A program made the translations under genes and the position numbers. A DNA stretch of 5,760 nt from NCBI GenBank assembly GCA_023441145.1, contig JAEZQN010000215.1:1-5760 (forward strand). Reading direction: 5' to 3'. Each line of letters opens with the position of its first letter. Within the stretch, counting starts at the first letter, position 1. Source of the stretch: Bacillota bacterium (GTDB lineage Bacteria; Bacillota; Clostridia; Lachnospirales; Lachnospiraceae). A model generated the notes under the pieces. It was not told where the DNA came from, did not search any database, and saw only the letters and a list, made by a program, of their open reading frames with translations. Shown one piece after another: positions 1 through 5,760 of this stretch.

Positions 1-2155
1 CTAATGGAACTGTTACATGAAAGCTCTGTCTTTTGTATACCGGCTGACCAAAGAACTTAGTATGGCTATACATTTCATTATACGTAAACTCATAAAAATT
101 ACCATTCAGTCTGACTCCATAGGTAAATAGCTCTGGAGAAAACAACTTAGAGATTGTCCCATCTATCTCTAAACAACCCTTTGCATAATTAATAAACAAG
201 AGATTAGGCTTTAAATCTTTGATGGAGCTAATGGCATTGTATCCATAATATATATAAATATTACCCTCTGTATCGTAGTAATCAAACTTTATATCTATAT
301 TTTGATGCTTAATCTTTAGAAATACTGTAATTAAATCAGCACCTGGCCTGTATAACTTTTCTCGATTACCATTGGCAATGACCTCATCCTCTATGTACTG
401 CAATAACTTATGATAGCTCCATATATAATCGTAGGATGTACTCACTGGAACAATATGTTTATTTATATTGTTATAACTAGCATTAAAACGGGCTTTAATG
501 AGATACATCACATAGTATTGGATAAACTTTGGCAATTCATTATATCTTTCCTTCACTTCTATAAGATACTCCGGCCAAAGGTCAAACATATATCGGTAAT
601 ACCAATTCTTCTCATAGATACCAGGATAATCAATATAATCCCAATCTACAGATTCTGTATAAAGGTAAGTGGTTTCGCCTACATAGGCTATTTTTCTATG
701 CTCAAGAAGAAGATTCATAAAGTACTGTTTTTCTCTTTCTTCCCCCTCTTTAAAGGTTTCAACCAAAAAGGTAGATTGTCTAATAAAGGTTCCATAGAAA
801 AAGTGAGGAAAACAACTATATTCTTTTTCTAAATCGATAATTGTATTTTCCTCTTTTGATACATAAGAAGGACAGCCTATATAATCGAGCTTACAACTAT
901 CATTATGAAAATATTTCTTTTGGGACATACCAATTGTAATGCCCTCTTTTCCATAGGCATCTACCATATAGTTATACATCTTCTCCAAATAAGTCGGTTC
1001 TACCCTATCTCCTCCATGTATAACCACAACGTACTCACCTTCTACAAGGTCTTTTACATTATTGATAATTTGGGCTAAGGATTCCTTCTTTTGCTTAGCC
1101 ACCTCTGTCTCCATTAGGATTTGTATTCTCTTCTTTCCAATTGTCTGTTTCTTAAGTACTTCTAAGGTGGCCTCATTCATCTCCTTTTTTTGTGAGGACA
1201 CAAAGATAACAGTTATCAAATAGGGATAGTCTTGTTGGCAGTAAAGCCTTTGGCACTGTCTAGTGGAACACTCACTTTTATAATAAAAAGAATCATCAAT
1301 AAGCGTAAGAATATCCCTAGACTCTGAGATATAGTCACTTGCACTTGAAATCTTTTTATTTCTTTTAGCAAGAATTGCCTTAACCCTCGCAGTAAGTAAA
1401 TACATTGCAACACATTGCACATAGTTAGGAAGCTTACCTTGTTCATCCTTGATTTTATATAGTAAGGGAATTAAATACTTGGTTTTATAGTCATAATAAA
1501 AAGAAAGCTCCTTATTGCCATGATATTTAGCCTCGTAATACTCTATGGGTTCTTTGTAAGAATAAATAAGATTACCCATGTATAGCATTGCCGTTTGCTG
1601 CATCATAAGTTCAATAAGAAAGCTTTTGATAAAATCGTATTCTATTAAGGATGCTATATCCAACTTGCGAAATAGGCTACTTCCCAAAAATACTCCACCA
1701 ATTTCTATTGGAAGTAGGCTTGTATCTTGTTTTATATCTATCATGTGAGAACTTTGTACCAAAGGATTTGTGAACGGATCCACTACTTTACCTCGATATC
1801 TTCTCTGAGTAAATCCCAAAACTTCCTGTTTCAGGTCTAATAAATCACATGCCATTTGCATATAATTCTCTGGGATATTATCCCCTGGCCTAACAAAGGT
1901 AATATAATCCCCTATACACAATTCCTGTAGTTTTATAAATGCTTTTTGTATCGTTTCCTCACTGCAATACGTAATTATGATATCAGAATCAGTCGTTTGT
2001 TCTTTAATGATTTGATTATCTGTAGTTATTATGATTTCAGGATTTTCTTTTATAATATCTTGCCGGTTTATAAAAGAATGTATCCATCTACCATTATTAT
2101 ATTGGCGACATGTCGCCAATATAATAATGGTAAGTCTAGGATTACTCCGTTTCAT
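1..2155 (-). CDS. Tandem GT-A (family 2-like) glycosyltransferase, probably the N-terminal part of a GT-GT-TagF polymerase; 3' end outside window
   Basis: The frame opens at the ATG at 2155 and runs 718 codons without a stop to the left edge, so the C-terminus is missing. The start is supported by GGAGG six bases upstream. Visible order: GT-A domain 1 at about residues 8-105 (first strand LTIII, then GDYITF and R-P-G-D at 89-92); helical region about 150-290; GT-A domain 2 at about 310-397 (ITVIFVSS, GEYVVV, H-G-G-D at 380-383); a second helical region about 450-595; then the start of a beta-rich domain from about 605. The last 60 residues match the middle domain of the upstream gene (L-x-I-D-G, N-G-x-x-Y, N-E-x-Y, T-x-P), so a TagF-like domain probably follows off-window. 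The DXD metal site is reduced to one Asp in both GT-A domains. No signal peptide or membrane segment is seen, so it should be cytoplasmic or membrane-peripheral. It likely adds sugars during surface-polymer synthesis. Glycosyltransferase assignment is fairly sure; substrate unknown. Confidence 0.85.
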   Translation of the reverse strand, partial: MKRSNPRLTIIILATCRQYNNGRWIHSFINRQDIIKENPEIIITTDNQIIKEQTTDSDIIITYCSEETIQKAFIKLQELCIGDYITFVRPGDNIPENYMQMACDLLDLKQEVLGFTQRRYRGKVVDPFTNPLVQSSHMIDIKQDTSLLPIEIGGVFLGSSLFRKLDIASLIEYDFIKSFLIELMMQQTAMLYMGNLIYSYKEPIEYYEAKYHGNKELSFYYDYKTKYLIPLLYKIKDEQGKLPNYVQCVAMYLLTARVKAILAKRNKKISSASDYISESRDILTLIDDSFYYKSECSTRQCQRLYCQQDYPYLITVIFVSSQKKEMNEATLEVLKKQTIGKKRIQILMETEVAKQKKESLAQIINNVKDLVEGEYVVVIHGGDRVEPTYLEKMYNYMVDAYGKEGITIGMSQKKYFHNDSCKLDYIGCPSYVSKEENTIIDLEKEYSCFPHFFYGTFIRQSTFLVETFKEGEEREKQYFMNLLLEHRKIAYVGETTYLYTESVDWDYIDYPGIYEKNWYYRYMFDLWPEYLIEVKERYNELPKFIQYYVMYLIKARFNASYNNINKHIVPVSTSYDYIWSYHKLLQYIEDEVIANGNREKLYRPGADLITVFLKIKHQNIDIKFDYYDTEGNIYIYYGYNAISSIKDLKPNLLFINYAKGCLEIDGTISKLFSPELFTYGVRLNGNFYEFTYNEMYSHTKFFGQPVYKRQSFHVTVPL
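386..535 (-). repeat. Protein-level repeat, copy 2: helical module after GT-A domain 2
   Basis: Residues 541-590 repeat the pattern of copy 1: LPKFIQ, MYLIKARFNA, then LLQYIED. Residues 240-288 of the neighbouring gene (YLIMIKFA, then ALQYIPD) look like a third, more distant copy. The module probably belongs with each GT-A domain; its function is not known. Confidence 0.65.
1292..1432 (-). repeat. Protein-level repeat, copy 1: helical module after GT-A domain 1
   Basis: Residues 242-288 of the left-hand gene align with residues 541-590 of the same protein. Shared points are LP, a Gln four residues after the P, MYL, A-R, an Ala three residues after the R, and a later L-x-x-I-x-D. The similarity is in the protein, not in obvious DNA identity, so the duplication is old. 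Confidence 0.65.
2089..2132. repeat. Perfect 44-bp palindrome (22-bp arms, no spacer) inside the coding sequence
   Basis: The two arms are exact reverse complements meeting between 2110 and 2111. The core is GGCGACATGTCGCC, with AT-rich outer arms running out to TACC and GGTA at the ends; pairing breaks at 2088/2133. It covers nucleotides 24-67 of the downstream gene's reading frame (about codons 8-23). In mRNA it could form a stem of about 20 bp with a four-base CAUG loop. No U-run follows on either strand, so it is not a normal intrinsic terminator. Its role is unknown: an RNase III site, a translational brake, a protein-binding site or a replication-derived inverted repeat are all possible. 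Confidence 0.93.
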
Positions 2156-2161
2156 AATAAA

Positions 2162-2166
2162 CCTCC
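2162..2166 (-). promoter_or_regulatory. Ribosome binding site GGAGG for the tandem glycosyltransferase gene
   Basis: GGAGG on the minus strand lies six bases before the ATG at 2155. It falls within the 16-base gap after the TAA of the upstream gene. It fixes the start of the left-hand gene and suggests it is translated on its own within a shared transcript. Confidence 0.85.
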
Positions 2167-2171
2167 AACCA

Positions 2172-4976
2172 TTACCTGTTGATATACTCTAGAGCAGCTT
2201 CATACACACGCTCACAATTATTGGTATCATTAAAAGCAAAGAAATTGTCAATGCGTCTTCTGTACTCGTCTTTTAACTCACAATTGTTCTTCATATATTC
2301 ACAGAGTTCATCGATAACCTGGTCTGTGTTAACACATACTGGTCCGAATCCCATGGTATCATATTTTAAGCCACCTTCATCATACTGTGGTGGTAACGTA
2401 TCTGGATGGAAGTACACGAGAGGTTTGCGCATATTTGCAAAGTCAAACTGAATTCCACTGTGATCAGTAAGCATAAGAGAAGCCTCGGTTAGCATTTTCT
2501 CATAGCTGATATCCCCAGCTCCCGCAATGATATCCACATAGTCATTGGTATCAAAGTCTCTAATTTGAGGGCTTAATATAGGGTGTATTAAATATTTAAT
2601 TCGATAATTGTTTTCTTTCGCCGCTTGAATCAAGCGTTTATCGTTAATTAAAGTGTTATAAATTCTAAAGTATTCTGTATGCTTAAAGTTTTCACTGTAC
2701 TCATGCATACTACCCTTTTTATTGGTTCCTGCTGTTACATTACGTCTCCATGTTGGACTGATCAAAATGTAGCGTTTATCATCACTAACAAGCCCATCAT
2801 AACGAGGGGCTCCTGTAAGAATCAACTGTTCTGGTTTATAACCGTACACTGGATGGGATAGATTCTCTATCTCATATGGGGATACGCAGAAGTAAAGTTT
2901 TGTATTGTCAAATAAGCGGTTCTGGTATTGAGCTATTCTCTGAATGGTTAAACCATGTTGTAAACAAGTAATCTCAGCATTGAATAAATCTCTAACGTAT
3001 TTTTCTACTGCTGCCCAATAACCACAATACAGCTTCACATCAACTCTAGTAGCAAATACCATGGTAGCATGTAGAGAAATCAGCTTATGCCAAAAAGAAT
3101 TAAATGCTAGCACTGTACCATACTTCGCTTTTAATCTTGGGTACTCTGGAGCAGTTTTATTTATGACATAGTAAATTCTAATATTCCCTTTGTCTTTTCT
3201 CTCACTGACATAACGGTAGAAATATTCTCCATTGTCTCCGCCTTTAAACAGCTGATCAAAAGTTAACCATATCTGTTTTCTGCAAAAGTAAGGACGAGTA
3301 AGCCAGTACACTAAACGAAGTGCCAAACACTTTAAAGAACGTGAACGCTCATCTCCGTATTTAAGATAAGCCAAGGTATATTCAAATTCATTTCTAAGAA
3401 CACGTAGAGGATTCTTTTTTGTGATTACGAAATGCCCATCCCTATTGTGATATTTTAAAATGTGTTTTCCAAAACACCAGTAGCCTTCTCTGAATTTCTC
3501 ATAGATTCTTGCCTGGATCTTTTTGAAGCTCACATCTAAAGCCTGTATGAATCCCTGATATTCAAGGTTAATGCCAAATTTAACTGTAGAGGTAAAGGTA
3601 TCCACAGGAATGGTCAACGTAAAGGTATACCCTTTTCTAACACTTTTCTTAAAGTATTTTACTAAGGTATAGATTTCGTTTCTAACTCCCTGATAAACCT
3701 CTCCATTAATATAGGTAGTGATTTTTATCTGGTCATAGTTCAGAAAATAGACATTGGAAACCTCACCATCGATAACAAGATTACCATTTTCATAATTAAT
3801 GGCCATTACATAGAGTTGAATATTGCTAAACTCTTCTATGATTGTTCCTTTATAGGTTCCTGCAAGAATTTCCTTTACTTTCTTTTTCCTGCGCCTTATT
3901 TTGGCGTAGAAGGAACTATTATCTTCCTGTTCTTCACTATCCTCATAATTCTCTCCGTCATCGCCACTTGCTCTATAGGACCAATCTCCAAGCTGTACCA
4001 TACCTACATCAGTAGTGAGGTTATAGTCATCATATTTCAAACGAAGTAGATTAAGCCCCATAAAACGTGGTAATACTCTCTTTAGATCCACTTCATACTG
4101 AGAAATGATATGATCCGGTATATACTGTAAGGCTTCCTTCACCTTATCCATAAACTCGTCTAATTCTTCATTTAATATAATTGCCTTATATCTGTCATTC
4201 ATGTTACATGCAAACTTAATCATGATTAAGTATAGCATGGCAAACATCTCATAATCGTAGGTAACATTCTGTAACGTCGGTATAATATAGTCCTCTATAT
4301 CTTTAGTATACCAGGTTATATAAAACTGGTCTGGATAATTATAGTAATCTGTTTCCAGTACATTATAGCTAAAGATTCTTTTTCTAACAATTCCATACTT
4401 AGGATCACTTTTTAATAGACGAAGTAACATGTCTACTAAAGATTGATGCTCCAAGTCCACGCGAAAATTTTTGCCCTTAATATCCTCTCTACGAATAAAG
4501 TAACTGTTAAAATGTAAATTTAAGTGATATAGCATAATTGTTAAATCTACTACAAAATTACGCTTACCAAACTTTAAATAACCCTTTGGCTGATCTTTGG
4601 CATCTATTAAATTTGGTGTTAAGCAGACTAATCCACTTTCGTGCTTATGAATAAAGTGCTCTATCTGATGAAAGGCTCCTTCTTCATAGTACATATCCTC
4701 TGTAATAAAAGTAACATAATCGCCCGTCCAAAAAGATTTAGATTTATTATACGCCTCTGGAATGGATAATCCTTTGCAATCTACATATTGCATCGATACA
4801 TTTTCATTTATATTATACTCGTCAACCTTTTTGCATTTTCCAGAAGCATCTAATACAACAATCTGTATCCCCACATGAGAGTTGTGATGTGCTTCATTAT
4901 TGATATTATCAAGGACTTTCTTTAGTCTCTTATAATGCTCTGCATAAATATTAACTGTAAAAAAAATATTATTCAT
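2172..4976 (-). CDS. Bifunctional GT-A glycosyltransferase / TagF-like CDP-glycerol glycerophosphotransferase
   Basis: Complete, 934 residues, ATG start with AGGAG six bases upstream, TAA stop. Residues 1 to about 120 form a GT-A family 2-like domain (GDYVTF at 85-90, then T-E-D at 92-94 in place of the usual DXD). A helical module spans about 150-300. Residues 338-368 are a charged linker, acidic then basic. A beta-rich domain covers about 380-480. The C-terminal half is a Glyphos_transf (TagF/TagB-type) domain: DN at 581-582, Q-H-G at 673-675, GAPRYDGL at 722-729, P-T-W-R at 741-744, H-P at 798-799 and TDHSGIQFDFA at 837-847. H674 and H798 match the conserved His pair of this family. Such proteins build teichoic-acid-like or capsular polymers, alternating sugar transfer with polyol-phosphate transfer from a CDP donor on the cytoplasmic membrane face. 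No transmembrane segment is seen. It sits 21 bases after a LicD gene and 16 bases before a paralogue. The family is certain; donor (CDP-glycerol, CDP-ribitol or other) and sugar are unknown. Confidence 0.93.
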   Translation of the reverse strand: MNNIFFTVNIYAEHYKRLKKVLDNINNEAHHNSHVGIQIVVLDASGKCKKVDEYNINENVSMQYVDCKGLSIPEAYNKSKSFWTGDYVTFITEDMYYEEGAFHQIEHFIHKHESGLVCLTPNLIDAKDQPKGYLKFGKRNFVVDLTIMLYHLNLHFNSYFIRREDIKGKNFRVDLEHQSLVDMLLRLLKSDPKYGIVRKRIFSYNVLETDYYNYPDQFYITWYTKDIEDYIIPTLQNVTYDYEMFAMLYLIMIKFACNMNDRYKAIILNEELDEFMDKVKEALQYIPDHIISQYEVDLKRVLPRFMGLNLLRLKYDDYNLTTDVGMVQLGDWSYRASGDDGENYEDSEEQEDNSSFYAKIRRRKKKVKEILAGTYKGTIIEEFSNIQLYVMAINYENGNLVIDGEVSNVYFLNYDQIKITTYINGEVYQGVRNEIYTLVKYFKKSVRKGYTFTLTIPVDTFTSTVKFGINLEYQGFIQALDVSFKKIQARIYEKFREGYWCFGKHILKYHNRDGHFVITKKNPLRVLRNEFEYTLAYLKYGDERSRSLKCLALRLVYWLTRPYFCRKQIWLTFDQLFKGGDNGEYFYRYVSERKDKGNIRIYYVINKTAPEYPRLKAKYGTVLAFNSFWHKLISLHATMVFATRVDVKLYCGYWAAVEKYVRDLFNAEITCLQHGLTIQRIAQYQNRLFDNTKLYFCVSPYEIENLSHPVYGYKPEQLILTGAPRYDGLVSDDKRYILISPTWRRNVTAGTNKKGSMHEYSENFKHTEYFRIYNTLINDKRLIQAAKENNYRIKYLIHPILSPQIRDFDTNDYVDIIAGAGDISYEKMLTEASLMLTDHSGIQFDFANMRKPLVYFHPDTLPPQYDEGGLKYDTMGFGPVCVNTDQVIDELCEYMKNNCELKDEYRRRIDNFFAFNDTNNCERVYEAALEYINR

Positions 4977-4982
4977 TTTTTA

Positions 4983-4987
4983 CTCCT
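4983..4987 (-). promoter_or_regulatory. Ribosome binding site AGGAG for the GT/TagF-like gene
   Basis: AGGAG on the minus strand is followed by a six-base A-rich spacer and the ATG at 4976. It lies in the 21-base gap after the LicD stop codon. It supports the chosen start and shows no room for a separate promoter. Confidence 0.85.
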
Positions 4988-4997
4988 ACATACTCTA

Positions 4998-5760
4998 CTA
5001 TTTCATAGTATCCATATATTTTCCTAAATCCATTATATAGATAGTATGACTATTTTTTCTTCTATTTAGTCCTATCATCTGCATATAGTCCCCATACAAA
5101 TGTTTTAAATATTTATCATATTCCTTAGGAACTGGCAACATCTCTGATTCAAAAGGCACATATATCACCTCATCTAACCATTCCTTAGGAAACGGACCTT
5201 TGCGAAGATTCTGTCCCATTCCATCATAAAGAAACTTTCGGTTTTTCTTATGGGCAAAAAATTCAATAATCTTGAATTGTTGCCATTCGAGATACCTCAT
5301 TGGTAAAAGAGTCTTTAAGACTGTGGCCATAAATCGATATACTTTATGGCTTCCATCTCCCTTTACATAAGTAGCTCCCCACTTATTGTATACTAATGAC
5401 CTAGCTAAAATAGTTAGTTTCTCATGTAGTCGCTGCCCAAATCTAGAATTAGCAGTGTAATCATGTGAAAATATATCTACAAAGAATCCTACATTCAAAT
5501 CAGATAGCTTTTTTGTAAATTCTGTTGCACATACGGTATTTTGTACTCTAACCTTACTAAAGAAATGATTATGTTTATCCGTTTTTGGTATCTGAAGATG
5601 TAAGTACTCTGGGAGTTCCTTTTCTGCTACCTCTATAAATTTCTCATAATCTTCACGTAGCATCATAATATCTGCATCATCATCCCAAGGAATAAAACCC
5701 TTGTGTCTGATAGCCCCAAGTAAAGTCCCTCCGCCTAAGAAGTAACGTATATTATGTCGT
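4998..5760 (-). CDS. LicD-family phosphotransferase (N-terminus outside window)
   Basis: The frame is open to the right edge, giving 253 visible residues and ending at TAG. The first 33 carry the LicD signature: GGGTLLGAIRHKGF at 9-22, then I-P-W-D-D-D-A-D at 23-30, followed by R-x-D-Y. The Gly-rich and Asp-rich parts match the nucleotide- and metal-binding site of this nucleotidyltransferase-fold family. Further family marks are VDIF at 94-97, GPFPKEWL at 188-195, a VPxxYxxYLxxxYGDYM run ending near 226, and a C-terminal H...DLGKY at 238-248. The ATG at 5666 is internal: it falls after the signature and has no ribosome site. Judged against usual LicD length, roughly 20-40 residues are missing. 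LicD enzymes move phosphocholine or related phospho-groups from CDP-activated donors onto surface glycans; the group moved here is unknown. The neighbouring TagF-like genes suggest it decorates or helps build the same polymer. It is the first visible gene of the operon segment. Confidence 0.92.
   Translation of the reverse strand, partial: RHNIRYFLGGGTLLGAIRHKGFIPWDDDADIMMLREDYEKFIEVAEKELPEYLHLQIPKTDKHNHFFSKVRVQNTVCATEFTKKLSDLNVGFFVDIFSHDYTANSRFGQRLHEKLTILARSLVYNKWGATYVKGDGSHKVYRFMATVLKTLLPMRYLEWQQFKIIEFFAHKKNRKFLYDGMGQNLRKGPFPKEWLDEVIYVPFESEMLPVPKEYDKYLKHLYGDYMQMIGLNRRKNSHTIYIMDLGKYMDTMK

Noticed and set aside
410..832. Plus-strand open frame of 140 codons
   Set aside because: It lies wholly antisense to the left-hand glycosyltransferase frame, is rich in Phe, Ile and Lys as expected for the reverse of AT-rich coding DNA, shows no recognisable domain, and has no convincing ribosome site.
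1216..1446. Minus-strand open frame of 76 codons
   Set aside because: It is in another frame inside the 718-codon glycosyltransferase gene, whose own frame is continuous here. It is a shadow and not evidence of a frameshift.
2089..2132. Palindrome as an intrinsic terminator
   Set aside because: It is inside a coding frame and no T-run follows the stem on either strand.
1..2155. Left-hand gene as a pseudogene or frameshifted remnant
   Set aside because: Reading the minus strand from the ATG at 2155 gives 718 sense codons ending exactly in phase at the edge, with conserved motifs throughout.
1946..2182. Plus-strand open frame of 78 codons containing a GT-like peptide
   Set aside because: The GT-like stretch TIIILATCRQYNNG appears only because the palindrome makes both strands read alike; the rest has no family resemblance.
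4977..4997. Promoter between the LicD gene and the GT/TagF-like gene
   Set aside because: The 21-base gap is filled by the ribosome site and spacer; no -35/-10 pair fits there and none was convincing in the preceding coding end.
4998..5666. LicD gene starting at the ATG at 5666
   Set aside because: The 31 codons upstream in the same frame encode the essential LicD Gly-rich and Asp-rich signature, and no ribosome site precedes 5666. The true start is beyond the right edge.

Overview
The window is AT-rich (about one-third G+C by eye) and fully coding on the minus strand. It holds three closely spaced genes transcribed right to left. They have strong Gram-positive Shine-Dalgarno sites (AGGAG, GGAGG) and ATG starts. 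The protein families are typical of cell-wall or capsular polymer loci in Bacillota. My best guess is a clostridial, possibly Lachnospiraceae-like, host; this rests on protein style and base composition, not on a marker gene.

Layout in order of transcription. (1) 5760-4998: a LicD-family phosphotransferase. Its N-terminus lies beyond the right edge, and the LicD signature is read directly up to that edge. (2) 4976-2172: a complete 934-residue bifunctional protein with an N-terminal GT-A (family 2-like) glycosyltransferase domain, a helical module, a charged linker, a beta-rich middle domain and a C-terminal TagF-like CDP-glycerol glycerophosphotransferase domain. (3) 2155 to beyond position 1: a long open frame of 718 codons with no stop in the window. 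It carries two successive GT-A-plus-helical units, then the start of the same middle domain as gene 2. A TagF-like domain is therefore predicted just past the left edge. Gaps are 21 and 16 bases, with no promoter or terminator visible, so this looks like one operon segment.

Together the genes suggest assembly of a phosphodiester-linked surface glycopolymer (teichoic-acid-like or capsular). The GT-A domains would add sugars, the TagF-like domains would add polyol phosphate (or another phosphate-linked unit) from a CDP-activated donor, and LicD would add a substituent such as phosphocholine or a similar phospho-group. Substrates cannot be read from the sequence.

The most unusual feature is a perfect 44-bp palindrome (2089-2132) with no spacer. 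It lies inside the coding sequence of gene 3, from nucleotide 24 to 67 of the reading frame. Other points of interest are the tandem duplication of the glycosyltransferase unit in gene 3, its degenerate metal-binding motifs, and an acidic-then-basic linker in gene 2.
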